From Nitrospirota bacterium (GTDB lineage Bacteria; Nitrospirota; Thermodesulfovibrionia; Thermodesulfovibrionales; UBA6898), in contig JAJXTV010000006.1 of assembly GCA_021783515.1 (NCBI GenBank), positions 1 to 64,000 on the forward strand: a stretch of DNA of 64,000 nt. The letters run 5' to 3'. The translations under genes and the position numbers were made by a program. The notes under the pieces are model-generated. The model was not told the origin of the DNA, searched no databases, and saw only the letters and a program-made list of their open reading frames with translations. Numbering within the stretch: position 1 is the first letter of the stretch; the number at the start of each line of letters is the position of its first letter. This document shows positions 46,387 to 54,802 of the stretch, in pieces.

Positions 46387-47094
46387 CTATCCGCTTATCC
46401 TGAGGAACAGCGCCTCGAGGCCGCCCTCGGTTTGGCGTATCTCGTCCCTCTGTCGTACCGCGGCGAGAGTCCCCTTATTGATAAAGCCGATTCGGTGGCA
46501 CAATTCCTCCGCGATGTGAAGGCTGTGGGTGGCGAGAAAGACGCTTACGCCCCTGCCGCCGAGGTCGGTGATAATATCCTTCAGCGTCTTCACCCCGAAA
46601 GGATCGAGGCCGGTAAACGGCTCGTCTATAAGAAGCACCTGAGGTTCGTGGATAAGCGCCGAGGCGAAGAGGAGGCGCTGCCGCATCCCCTGGGAGAAGC
46701 TTTCGATCAGGCTGTCGCCTACGTCACCGATCCCCAGAAGGAGAAGCAGTTCTTCCACGCGCCGCACGGCGGTGTTCTTCGTAATGCCGTAGATTGCGGC
46801 CGTGAAGACAAGAAACTCGCGCGCGGTAAGTTTTTCATAAAGGAAGGCCCTGTCGGGAATATAGCCGAGGATGGACTTCGCAGCCAGCGGCTCTTTGGCC
46901 ATGTCGTGGCCTCCCAGCATGACCCGGCCCTTGTCCGGGGTGAGAAGGCCGGTCATCATCCGCAGCGTCGTGGTCTTACCTGCCCCGTTGGGTCCCACGA
47001 GTCCGAAGATCTCTCCGTCTTCAATCGAGACCGACAGCCCCTGGACGGCGCGAAAACCGCCAAAAGATTTGCTGACGTCTTCGAGCGTTATCAT
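46387..47094 (-). CDS. ABC transporter ATP-binding protein
   Basis: 235 residues. Walker A GPNGAGKTT, signature SFSQGMRQR (a Q-rich variant of LSGGQ), Walker B VLLIDEPFTGLD and the switch His in ATHSLH. This is the DrrA/NatA-like class that pairs with ABC-2 permeases. The permease follows directly. The ATG has no Shine-Dalgarno site; GATAAT lies six bases upstream. Confidence 0.95.
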   Translation of the reverse strand: MITLEDVSKSFGGFRAVQGLSVSIEDGEIFGLVGPNGAGKTTTLRMMTGLLTPDKGRVMLGGHDMAKEPLAAKSILGYIPDRAFLYEKLTAREFLVFTAAIYGITKNTAVRRVEELLLLLGIGDVGDSLIESFSQGMRQRLLFASALIHEPQVLLIDEPFTGLDPFGVKTLKDIITDLGGRGVSVFLATHSLHIAEELCHRIGFINKGTLAAVRQRDEIRQTEGGLEALFLRISG

Positions 47095-47100
47095 TACGGT

Positions 47101-47106
47101 ATTATC
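47101..47106 (-). promoter_or_regulatory. candidate -10 box of the ABC exporter operon, leaderless
   Basis: Minus strand GATAAT, one change from consensus, ends six bases before the ATG. The -35 box is not convincing. It suggests the exporter is transcribed separately from the preceding NMO-type gene. Confidence 0.4.
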
Positions 47107-47186
47107 TTACATCTTTGAAAGCGGGGCTGCAAAAAAGCCGAAGGAATACGGGGCGAGGGGGGAATGCCGTGTTCTGCACCACGGCT

Positions 47187-48305
47187 CTAAGAAGCCGCGG
47201 CCAGCACCTTTCCGGAGAGCTCCGCCATCAGCTTCTTGACCGGGATGATCTCGTCCACTCTGCTGGCGTTTGTGCCGACGGTATAGAGCGGCTCTTCCTT
47301 GCCGGGATTGTATCCCGCCGAGCTCAACAGGCCGTTGCAGATACAGAAGCAGTTTTCGTTGCTCTCTTTTGCAGGGCAGCGCGTAAACTTGCCTTCCCCG
47401 TCCTTGAGCAGTACGTACCCTTTGTCGCATTTCGGGGGGCGAAGCCTCTTTACCGACGAGACGTACATCGGAGACTGTTTGATGATCCGGAAGGGAAGGC
47501 CGCAGGGCGAGCCGGGCCTATGGGCAACGATGATGTCCTCGTCCTTCGCCGCCACGACCGCGTCCTTGTATGTCTCTGTGGCGCTGCTCTCTTCGGTCGC
47601 CAGGAACCGGGTCCCCATCTGGACGCCGTTGGCCCCCATCTTAAGAAACCGCATGATATCCGCGTGCGTATAAATGCCTCCCGCTACGATAACCGGAATG
47701 TCCCCGTACTTCATCGCCATGTCCTTGACGGGGGGAAAGAGATTTTCGAGTTTGTTCGACTCGAGATCGATCTGGTCGATCTTGAATCCGAGATGTCCTC
47801 CTGCGAGAGGTCCTTCGAGCACGACCGCGTCGGGGCGGTACCCCAGCCGTTCCCATTTTTTGCAGATGAGTTCGAGCGCCCGTGCGGACGACACGATAGG
47901 GATAAGGGCGGTATCCCCGGCCGGTCTTATTGCCGGCAGGCCCATCGGAAGCCCGGCGCCCGAGATGATGCAGTCGGCCCCGGCGTCTATGGAGCCTTTC
48001 ACCGAGTCCTCGTAGTCCCTGACGAGGGCGACCATAATATTGATACCGGCGAAGCCGCCGGATTTCTTCGCGAGCGAAACCTCCTCGTATGCCGCCTCGT
48101 ACGTATTTATCTTCTTGTTGTTCCGCTTCGATACGAGCCTGTCGAGACAGGCCGACGAGACGACGCCGATGCCGCCCTCGCGCGCGACCGCGCCTGCCAG
48201 GGGCGAAAGAGACACCCCGACGCCCATACCCCCCTGGATAATCGGCAGAGGTATGCGTCTCCCCTTAATTACCAACTCAGGCATCGACGAAACAGGTTCT
48301 GACAA
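47187..48305 (-). CDS. nitronate monooxygenase-family flavoprotein with cysteine-rich C-terminus
   Basis: 372 residues from TTG 48305, for which GAGGAG lies five bases upstream; GTG 48311 and ATG 48284 are alternatives. FMN-binding TIM barrel: PIIQGGMGVGVS, GINIMVA, VLEGPLAGGHLG (His as expected for the catalytic base region), IPVIVAGGIYTHADI and GVQMGTRF. The last 80 residues add a Cys cluster (RPPKCDKG, RCPAK, then CFCIC) not found in classical nitronate monooxygenases, possibly an iron-sulfur or zinc site. It may act on a different substrate; enoyl-ACP reductase FabK is a relative. Confidence 0.85.
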   Translation of the reverse strand: MSEPVSSMPELVIKGRRIPLPIIQGGMGVGVSLSPLAGAVAREGGIGVVSSACLDRLVSKRNNKKINTYEAAYEEVSLAKKSGGFAGINIMVALVRDYEDSVKGSIDAGADCIISGAGLPMGLPAIRPAGDTALIPIVSSARALELICKKWERLGYRPDAVVLEGPLAGGHLGFKIDQIDLESNKLENLFPPVKDMAMKYGDIPVIVAGGIYTHADIMRFLKMGANGVQMGTRFLATEESSATETYKDAVVAAKDEDIIVAHRPGSPCGLPFRIIKQSPMYVSSVKRLRPPKCDKGYVLLKDGEGKFTRCPAKESNENCFCICNGLLSSAGYNPGKEEPLYTVGTNASRVDEIIPVKKLMAELSGKVLAAAS

Positions 48306-48366
48306 GATCACTCCTCAAAATAAGTTGAAGGCATATACGCTTAGCAATGAATCCACGAGACAGGTT

Positions 48367-48427
48367 GTTCAGCGTCGTTTTCTGAACGCTTATGCATCGG
48401 CATACTCTATGATTACTTATTAGTAAT
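48367..48427. other. two small hairpins in the NMO-tusA divergent intergenic region
   Basis: GTTCAG (48367-48372)/CTGAAC (48382-48387) and ATTACT (48412-48417)/AGTAAT (48422-48427, 4-base loop). They may be operators or transcript structures. The remaining 283-base gap holds the tusA promoter and no gene. Confidence 0.35.
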
Positions 48428-48514
48428 GATTTTAGCAAGCGAAATGTGCGGTTGCGACGGGATAGGCATCGAAAAAGAAAGAGAAAGCAGACGTGGCAGC
48501 GGAGGAAGGGAGGC

Positions 48515-48543
48515 GTGAAAAAAAGGAGGATTTCCGTTATAAT
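48515..48543 (+). promoter_or_regulatory. sigma-70-type promoter of the tusA operon
   Basis: GTGAAA (48515-48520), 17-base spacer, consensus TATAAT (48538-48543). The start codon is 46 bases downstream, with GGGAGG as ribosome-binding site. Confidence 0.7.
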
Positions 48544-48588
48544 CTAATAAAAAAAATAAATAGGCGCCGACGGTAAGGGAGGTAGACA

Positions 48589-48834
48589 ATGGCAGGAGAT
48601 GCACCAGACAGGCAGATAAACATAAAAGGACTTGTCTGCCCGTATACGTTTGTGAAGGCGAAGCTTGCGATGGAAGCGATGGAGATCGGACAGGTGCTCG
48701 AGATACTCCTCGATTACGAAGAGGCGTCCAGGAGCATCCCGAAATCGATGGAGGACCACGGGCAGAAGGTTCTGAAGGTCGAGAAGGTGAACGACACCGA
48801 CTGGGTTCTGCTGGTCCGGAAGGACAAGGACTGA
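48589..48834 (+). CDS. tusA: TusA-family sulfur-transfer protein
   Basis: 81 residues. The characteristic C-P-x-T/P motif is CPYTFVKAKLAM, with the Cys17 persulfide site, and the fold is the two-layer SirA/TusA type. TusA proteins pass persulfide sulfur between enzymes in tRNA thiolation, molybdenum-cofactor synthesis or dissimilatory sulfur metabolism. The gene overlaps the ThiF-type gene by one base (TGATGG), which ties its role to that enzyme. Confidence 0.93.
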   Translation: MAGDAPDRQINIKGLVCPYTFVKAKLAMEAMEIGQVLEILLDYEEASRSIPKSMEDHGQKVLKVEKVNDTDWVLLVRKDKD

Positions 48835-49634
48835 TGGACTTCACCGACGACCAGTTGATGCGTTACAGCAGGCATATCCTGCTTCCCGAAGTGGGCGGAA
48901 AGGGACAGGCGAGGATCGCGCAGGCGAAGGTCTTCATCGTCGGCGCGGGAGGGCTCGGCTGTCCGGTGGGTTATTACCTCGCGGCGGCGGGCGTCGGCAC
49001 CATCGCCCTTATCGATAACGATACCGTCGAGATGAGCAATCTCCAGAGGCAGATTGCCCACAGCATGCAGACGATCGGCATGCCGAAGGTCGAGTCTGCG
49101 AAGAAGACGTTCGAGGCGTTGAACCCCGACGTCAATGTCGTTGCGATCCAAAAGAGGATCTCGAAGGACAACATCCTCGACCTGATCAGGGATTACGATA
49201 TCGTCGTCGATGGCAGCGACAATTTCCCTACGCGGTATCTCGTCAACGACGCCTGTTTTATGGCTCGCAAGCCGCTGGTGAGTGGGGCGATCCTGAGGTT
49301 TGAGGGGCAGGTGACGACGATCGTTCCGGGGGAGGGACCGTGCTATCGCTGCCTTTTCGAGGAGCCCCCGCCGCCCGGACTCGTGCCTTCCTGCCAGGAG
49401 GCCGGCGTGCTCGGCGTGCTTCCCGGAGTCATCGGCGGACTGCAGGCGACGGAGGTCCTGAAACTGGTCCTCGGGAAGGGAGAGGTACTGAAGGGCGAGC
49501 TTCTGATCTATAACGCGCTCAAAACCTCTTTCAGAAAGGTGAAGGTCCCGAAAAACCCGTTCTGCGCGCTCTGCGGAGAAAGCCCGACCATTACCGAACT
49601 GACCGATTACGAGCAGGGCTATTGTTCGATGTAA
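48834..49634 (+). CDS. ThiF/MoeB-family adenylyltransferase
   Basis: 266 residues. E1-like fold with nucleotide motif GAGGLGCPV, LIDNDTVEMSNLQRQ, the DGSDNFPTR loop, and two CxxC pairs for structural zinc (CYRC near residue 169 and CALC near 246). It would adenylate the C-terminal Gly of a ubiquitin-like sulfur carrier such as ThiS or MoaD. The full-length MoeB C-terminal rhodanese domain is absent. Flanked by TusA (sulfur donor type) and a JAMM peptidase, as in carrier-activation operons. Confidence 0.93.
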   Translation: MDFTDDQLMRYSRHILLPEVGGKGQARIAQAKVFIVGAGGLGCPVGYYLAAAGVGTIALIDNDTVEMSNLQRQIAHSMQTIGMPKVESAKKTFEALNPDVNVVAIQKRISKDNILDLIRDYDIVVDGSDNFPTRYLVNDACFMARKPLVSGAILRFEGQVTTIVPGEGPCYRCLFEEPPPPGLVPSCQEAGVLGVLPGVIGGLQATEVLKLVLGKGEVLKGELLIYNALKTSFRKVKVPKNPFCALCGESPTITELTDYEQGYCSM

Positions 49635-49642
49635 TAAGCGCA

Positions 49643-50050
49643 ATGCTTAAGATAAGATTACCCCGAAGCCTCTTCGACAGGATGATCAGCCACTGCAGGT
49701 CGGAATATCCCCATGAGGCCTGCGGCCTGCTTTCCGGCGGGGAGGGGGTTGCCGGAAGGATCTATGAGATGCCGAACGCCGAGAGTTCTCCGGTAAGCTA
49801 TCTGGTCGACCCCGGGGCCCAGTTCAGGGCGATGAAGGAGATGAGAGAGAACGGCGAGCGGATGGTTGCCATTTATCACTCTCATCCGCAGTCAAGGCCG
49901 TATCCGTCGCAGAAGGACATCAGTCTTGCGTTTTACTCCGACGCCGTCTATATCATCGTCGGCCTCGGGGGAGATGCCCCCGCCGACGTGAGGGGATATA
50001 CCATTCTGGACGGCCGGGTGGGGGAGGCGGGGATCGAGATCCTTCCTTGA
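49643..50050 (+). CDS. JAMM/Mov34 (M67) metallopeptidase
   Basis: 135 residues from ATG 49643; a TTG at 49622 overlapping the ThiF stop is an alternative. JAMM zinc site: HEACGLLSGG with the catalytic Glu region, then YHSHPQSRPYPSQKD, the H-x-H-P-x(6)-S-x-x-D signature. In Mec+-type proteins this domain trims C-terminal residues from sulfur carriers to expose Gly-Gly. It completes the tusA-thiF operon. No carrier protein gene is in the operon. Confidence 0.9.
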   Translation: MLKIRLPRSLFDRMISHCRSEYPHEACGLLSGGEGVAGRIYEMPNAESSPVSYLVDPGAQFRAMKEMRENGERMVAIYHSHPQSRPYPSQKDISLAFYSDAVYIIVGLGGDAPADVRGYTILDGRVGEAGIEILP

Positions 50051-50216
50051 CGGTCGGCGCCGGCATGTTATAGAATGAAGGAGGATGGGAGCCGGCTGAA
50101 CCATTCACGGGAATGCCGTGGGGCCATTACAGTATGAAAAACAATGAGGGCTTTATTTCGATTCGTGATTTCGGGATAAGGCTTTTTTTATTCAGAGAAT
50201 ACGAGCGGAGGAAGAT

Positions 50217-51062
50217 ATGAACGGATTGAAGACAGTTATGCTGATGATGCTGCTGACCCTTCTCCTGGTTTTCGGAGGGGCGGCCCTCGCGGGCAGGCAG
50301 GGGATGACGATAGCCCTCGTCATCGCGTTCGGCATGAATTTTATCAGCTATTATTTCAGCGACAAAATAGTGCTTAAGATGTATCGCGCGCAGCAAGTGA
50401 CGGAGTCCGAGGCCCCGGTCCTGTACCGGATCGTGAGGAGGCTTGCCCAGAGGGCGGGGATCCCGATGCCGAAGGTATATATCATTCCCGACATGTCGCC
50501 GAATGCCTTTGCGACCGGGAGAAACCCCCAGCATGCGGCAGTAGCCGCTACGGAGGGGATCATGCAGCTGCTGAGCGAAGAGGAACTGTCGGGAGTAATG
50601 GCCCATGAACTCACGCACGTGATGCACCGGGACATCCTTATCGGGACGGTCGCGGCAACCATCGCCGGCGCGATCAGCTATCTGGCCCAGATGGCGCAGT
50701 GGGCGATGATCTTCGGAGGCGGAAGGCGTAATGACGACGACGGAAGTCCCGTCGCGTCGTTCGTGATGATGATCGTGGCGCCGATTGCGGCGATGCTGAT
50801 ACAGATGGCGATTTCCCGCTCCAGGGAATATTCCGCGGATGAAGGCGGCGCAAAACTCAACGGAAACCCGATGGCGCTTGCGAATGCGCTCAGAAAACTG
50901 GCGAAGGGCGCGCAGATGATCCCGATGCACGCAACCCCCGCGACCTCCCATATGATGATCGTAAACCCTTTAAGGGGGGGAGGCATCGTGAACCTTTTCA
51001 GCACCCATCCGCCGATCGAAGAGAGGATCGCCCGTCTTGAGTCGATGAGGCCGGGGCAATAA
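50217..51062 (+). CDS. htpX: membrane zinc protease HtpX
   Basis: 281 residues. Two N-terminal helices (about 7-24 and 30-47), the zinc motif HELTH (130-134), two further hydrophobic segments and a later Glu ligand in SREYSADE. It degrades misfolded membrane proteins together with FtsH. GGAGGAAG precedes the ATG. No CIRCE element or clear sigma-32 promoter is seen. A weak hairpin with a T-run (about 50145-50195) may close the preceding operon. Confidence 0.95.
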   Translation: MNGLKTVMLMMLLTLLLVFGGAALAGRQGMTIALVIAFGMNFISYYFSDKIVLKMYRAQQVTESEAPVLYRIVRRLAQRAGIPMPKVYIIPDMSPNAFATGRNPQHAAVAATEGIMQLLSEEELSGVMAHELTHVMHRDILIGTVAATIAGAISYLAQMAQWAMIFGGGRRNDDDGSPVASFVMMIVAPIAAMLIQMAISRSREYSADEGGAKLNGNPMALANALRKLAKGAQMIPMHATPATSHMMIVNPLRGGGIVNLFSTHPPIEERIARLESMRPGQ

Positions 51063-51092
51063 GCGCGGGAAGACGGAAGCACTGATCACGGA

Positions 51093-51125
51093 AGCGCGGA
51101 TCGACCCGATCCGCGCTTTTTTTTT
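51093..51125 (+). terminator. intrinsic terminator of htpX
   Basis: AGCGCGGATCG, loop ACC, CGATCCGCGCT, then nine T residues: an 11-bp stem and a strong terminator. Confidence 0.95.
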
Positions 51126-51249
51126 GCAGCGGGCTGTTGCTCCTCAGTTGCAAGACGGTCGTTTTCGAGCAAAACGCCGCGCGAGGGAGGCGAAACCATC
51201 AGACGCGGGTCAAGGCGCGCCGCGGCTCTCCAATCGCTTCCGAAACAAA

Positions 51250-51278
51250 GTGACAGGCGGGGATCTATCGATTACTAT
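51250..51278 (+). promoter_or_regulatory. leaderless-type promoter of the P-type ATPase gene
   Basis: GTGACA (51250-51255, one change from TTGACA), exact 17-base spacer, TACTAT (51273-51278), then six bases to the ATG. No Shine-Dalgarno site is present between them. Confidence 0.6.
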
Positions 51279-51284
51279 GTACGT

Positions 51285-53960
51285 ATGGAAATGAAGGAGC
51301 CGTTCCCTCAGCGGGATGACTGGCACGTGAGGACTGCGGAAGAGGTCTGTGCCATCCTCCGGTCAGGTCCGGGAGGGCTGGATAGCGGCGAAGCGGGAAC
51401 GAGGCTTGAGGCATATGGACCCAATCTCCTGAGAGAGAAGAAGAGAAGGTCTCCTTTTTCTTTCTTCGTCGACCAGTTCAAAGACTTCATGATCATCGTC
51501 CTCCTTGCGGCCGCGGTTGTATCGGGGTTGATCGGAGAGGTGACGGACTCTATCGCCATCGTGGTGATAGTCCTGATGAACGCCGTTATCGGTTTCGTTC
51601 AGGAATACAGGGCCGAGAAGGCTATGGCCGCGCTGAAGAAGATGGCTGCCCACGAGGCTACGGCGCTGAGGGACGGAATGCCCGCCAGAGTGCCGGCAGA
51701 GCGGCTTGTGCCGGGAGACGCCGTTATTGTCGAACAGGGAGACATGGTGCCGGCCGACATGCGGCTGATCGAATCCGCCCGGCTGAAGACCGAAGAGGCG
51801 GCCCTCACGGGGGAGTCCGTGCCGGTCGAAAAACAGCAGTCGGCCCTGAGGGGCGATGCGCTGCCGCTCGGGGACAGGAAAAATATGGCGTACAAGGGTA
51901 CGTTTGTGACGTACGGCAGGGGCAAGGGCATTGTGGTTGCGACCGGGATGGACACCCAGATAGGGAAGATCGCCTCGATGCTCCAGAAAGAGGAAGAGAT
52001 GAAGACGCCTCTTCAGAGGAGACTCGCCCTCTTCGGGAAAAAACTCGCCCTCGCGGTCCTTGTGATCTGCGGTATCGTCTTTGTAATGGGGGTCATGCGA
52101 GGAGAACCTCCGCTTCGCATGCTTCTGACTGCGATTTCTCTTGCGGTTGCCGCTATTCCGGAGGCGCTCCCTGCGGTGGTGACGATATCCCTTGCCATCG
52201 GCGCAAGGAAAATGGCGCGGCAGAAGGCGTTGATCCGCAAGCTGCCGGCCGTCGAGACGCTCGGCTCGGTCACCTATATCTGCTCGGACAAGACCGGCAC
52301 GCTTACGCTCAACCGGATGACTGTCGAAGAGGTGTTTGTCGATGGGGCAATCAGAAAGAAAGCCGGTCCGGGACCTTTCGGCGGGCACAAAATGCCCGAT
52401 GCTGAGGGGCAGGCCGTACGCTACTTGCTCATGGCGATGTCTCTCAGCAATGATGCAAGAAAAGATTCGGCAGGGAAGGTGCTGGGAGATCCCACTGAGG
52501 CGGCATTGTATTCGTTTGCCCGGGGTGAAGGCTTTATCAGGGAAGACCTTGAGAATACTTACCCGCGCGTAGCCGAACTGCCCTTCGATTCCGAAAGAAA
52601 GTGCATGACTACGGTTCACCGCTGGAAAGAAGGCGGCCAGGGCGTCTCCTATATTTCCTTTACGAAGGGCGCCGCGGATACTCTTCTTCGGAGGTCGCAA
52701 AGCGCGATGACATCGGCCGGGACCATGCCCCTGAATCACAACGAGGTCGAGGCGGCGAACGAAAGAATGGCGGCCGACGGGCTGAGGGTGCTCTGCATTG
52801 CGATGAGGGCGTGGAAGAAGTTGCCGGAGGAACTCACAGCCGAATCCTGCGAGACAGGGCTGACCTTCCTCGGTCTGGCCGGCATGATGGACCCCCCGCG
52901 GGATGAGGCGAGGGAAGCGGTCGCGCTCTGCAAGGCGGCCGGGATTCGGCCGGTGATGATTACAGGGGACCATCCGGTGACCGCGGGGGTAATTTCGAAA
53001 CGCCTCGGCATCATAGACGGCGATAAGGCGATTATGAGCGGGGCCGGGTTGTCCTCCCTTTCGCTCGCCGAATTCGGGGAGAAGGTCGAGGGAGTCGGGG
53101 TGTATGCCCGCGTGGCGCCGGAGCAGAAACTGAAGATCGTGAGGGCGCTCCAGGACAGGGGGCAGTTCGTCGCGATGACAGGCGACGGGGTGAACGACGC
53201 CCCGGCCCTCAAGAGGGCCGACATCGGCGTTGCGATGGGGCTTGCCGGAACGGATGTGGCGAAGGAGGCGGCGGATATGATCCTTCTCGATGATAATTTC
53301 GCCACGGTGGTCAAGGCGGTGAGGGAGGGCAGGAAGATTTATGACAATATCAGGAAGTTCATCAAATACCTCCTCACCACGAATTCGGGAGAGATATGGA
53401 CGCTCTTTCTCGCGCCCTTTGCCGGGCTGCCGATCCCTCTTCTGCCTATCCATATCCTCTGGATAAATCTGATGACGGACGGCCTTCCGGCCCTTGCGCT
53501 GTCCGCCGAGCCGGAGGAGGGAGATGTGATGAGGCGGCCCCCCAGGCATCCGCAGGAGAGCATCTTTGCGCACGGCCTCGGCCTTCATGCGATGTGCGTC
53601 GGACTCCTGATGGCGGGCGTAGTCCTGTCCGTACAGGCATGGTCGCTCAAAACGGGACACGCCCACTGGCAGACGATGGTATTTACGGTGCTCTGCCTTA
53701 GCCAGCTCGGCCATGTTCTTGCGATACGGTCGGAAAAAGAGTCTTTTTTCAGGCAGGGGCCGCTGTCGAACATGCCCCTCTTCGGAGCGATCGTGCTCAC
53801 CTTCGCGCTCCAGATGATGACTGTCTATGTCCCTTTCCTGAACCCCGTATTCAGGACCCAGCCGATGACGCTGGCCGAGCTGCTGTTTACGCTCGCGCTT
53901 TCGTCGGTCGTTTTTTTCGCAGTGGAGGCCGAAAAACTCGTGAGGAGAATGCGAACCTAG
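51285..53960 (+). CDS. calcium-type P-type ATPase (P2A/P2B-like)
   Basis: 891 residues. N-terminal cation-ATPase domain, actuator with TGES (near 177), phosphorylation site D335 in SDKTGTLT, nucleotide domain with KGAADTLL, and TGDGVNDAPALK. TM4 has PEALPAVV, the P-E-x-L-P type of SERCA/PMCA-like pumps, and about ten membrane helices are present. It would export Ca2+ (or Mn2+) at the expense of ATP. It is preceded by a leaderless-type promoter and followed by an unrelated relic on the other strand. Confidence 0.93.
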   Translation: MEMKEPFPQRDDWHVRTAEEVCAILRSGPGGLDSGEAGTRLEAYGPNLLREKKRRSPFSFFVDQFKDFMIIVLLAAAVVSGLIGEVTDSIAIVVIVLMNAVIGFVQEYRAEKAMAALKKMAAHEATALRDGMPARVPAERLVPGDAVIVEQGDMVPADMRLIESARLKTEEAALTGESVPVEKQQSALRGDALPLGDRKNMAYKGTFVTYGRGKGIVVATGMDTQIGKIASMLQKEEEMKTPLQRRLALFGKKLALAVLVICGIVFVMGVMRGEPPLRMLLTAISLAVAAIPEALPAVVTISLAIGARKMARQKALIRKLPAVETLGSVTYICSDKTGTLTLNRMTVEEVFVDGAIRKKAGPGPFGGHKMPDAEGQAVRYLLMAMSLSNDARKDSAGKVLGDPTEAALYSFARGEGFIREDLENTYPRVAELPFDSERKCMTTVHRWKEGGQGVSYISFTKGAADTLLRRSQSAMTSAGTMPLNHNEVEAANERMAADGLRVLCIAMRAWKKLPEELTAESCETGLTFLGLAGMMDPPRDEAREAVALCKAAGIRPVMITGDHPVTAGVISKRLGIIDGDKAIMSGAGLSSLSLAEFGEKVEGVGVYARVAPEQKLKIVRALQDRGQFVAMTGDGVNDAPALKRADIGVAMGLAGTDVAKEAADMILLDDNFATVVKAVREGRKIYDNIRKFIKYLLTTNSGEIWTLFLAPFAGLPIPLLPIHILWINLMTDGLPALALSAEPEEGDVMRRPPRHPQESIFAHGLGLHAMCVGLLMAGVVLSVQAWSLKTGHAHWQTMVFTVLCLSQLGHVLAIRSEKESFFRQGPLSNMPLFGAIVLTFALQMMTVYVPFLNPVFRTQPMTLAELLFTLALSSVVFFAVEAEKLVRRMRT

Positions 53961-53970
53961 AGCGCAAGCT

Positions 53971-54058
53971 CCAGTCTATCGCCCCCGCGGCCTCCGCCCC
54001 GGAAAGAAACAGGATCGTCGATACTCCTTCGGAACATGTCGTCGTATCTTCCCGCGAT
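53971..54058 (-). pseudogene. relic of the N-terminus of a PrpE/Acs-type acyl-CoA synthetase
   Basis: On the minus strand, after GGGAGGTA, the codons from 54058 read I-A-G-R-Y-D-D-M-F-R-R-S-I-D-D-P-V-S-F. After one extra base the frame continues from 53997 as A-E-A-A-G-A-I-D-W. This matches the start of propionyl-/acetyl-CoA synthetases (R-S-I-x-x-P-x-x-F-W-A-E-x-A-x-x-I-D-W, from memory). The start codon would be ATC, probably mutated from ATG; the W codon after F is changed and an extra G breaks the frame; everything after the tryptophan is missing where the P-ATPase gene ends. A non-functional decayed fragment. The rest of 53961-54340 contains no gene I can support. Confidence 0.6.
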
Positions 54059-54340
54059 TACCTCCCATGAAGAGTACTTCCCTGCCGAAATCAGCCCGAG
54101 GGTTGAGACGCAGACCTGCGGATTATCATCCCCGCCACATCCCGCCCGCTTTACCGGGGCTATGCGAACTTTTTGAGTATACTATATTTCGGGGCCGCCG
54201 TTGTGCGCAGAATACCGGCGGTCCGATCCGCACAGGGAAGTGGGCCGGAGGCTTTGCGCGCGGTTCCCCCCTGTTTCCGGGGTGGCGATTTGTGAAGCGG
54301 TAGTGATAATATTAGTAATAAAAATCAAGAGAGGGGTTCT

Positions 54341-54802
54341 ATGGTAAGAGCCAGGGATATCATGAAGACGGAGGTGGTTACCGTATCGCCTGAAACAACC
54401 GTCGAGGAACTCGGAAGACTGTTCATCGACAGGGGAATCAGCGGCGCGCCGGTGCTGGGGCCGTCCGGAGAGCTGTACGGCATCGTGACGGAAAACGACC
54501 TGATCAAACGGAACCGGCGTTTTCACATCCCGACGATCATCAGGCTTTTCGACGCCTTTATTCCGCTCGAGGGGGCTTCGGCGATGGAAAAGGAGATCAA
54601 GGTAATGTCGGCGTCGAAGGTGGCCGACATCTGCAGCCGAGAGGTGATCACGGTGTCCGCTGAAACCCCTCTTACGGAGATCGCTACGATCATGTCGGAC
54701 AAGGGGGTACACCTCCTTCCGGTCGTCGAAGGAGGAAAGCTCCTCGGCATAGTGGGCAAGATGGATGTGATCAAAGGTAGTATGGGTGAAACTCACGAGT
54801 GA
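54341..54802 (+). CDS. tandem CBS-domain protein
   Basis: 153 residues with two CBS repeats (about 5-60 and 85-145; ARDIMKTEVVTVSPETTVEEL and IVGKMDVIKG are the characteristic pieces). Such stand-alone CBS pairs sense adenosine nucleotides. GAGAGGGG precedes the ATG, and several AT-rich -10-like hexamers (TAATAT) lie upstream. It overlaps tsaE by 17 bases, so it is transcribed with the tsaE-nadK genes, but a functional link is not known. Confidence 0.9.
   Translation: MVRARDIMKTEVVTVSPETTVEELGRLFIDRGISGAPVLGPSGELYGIVTENDLIKRNRRFHIPTIIRLFDAFIPLEGASAMEKEIKVMSASKVADICSREVITVSAETPLTEIATIMSDKGVHLLPVVEGGKLLGIVGKMDVIKGSMGETHE

Noticed and set aside
48412-48427. Hairpin ATTACT-TATT-AGTAAT as a terminator
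   Set aside because: It lies upstream of both divergent genes, so neither transcript would end there; it is more likely an operator or chance.
53957-54181. C-terminal glycosyltransferase-like reading of the relic (S-W-E-V-I-A-G-R-Y in the continuous frame to a TAG)
   Set aside because: The short match ends before any GT core and the frame has no start codon. The acyl-CoA synthetase reading explains two consecutive blocks across one inserted base and a ribosome-site-like GGGAGG, so I prefer it, although the glycosyltransferase tail cannot be fully excluded.
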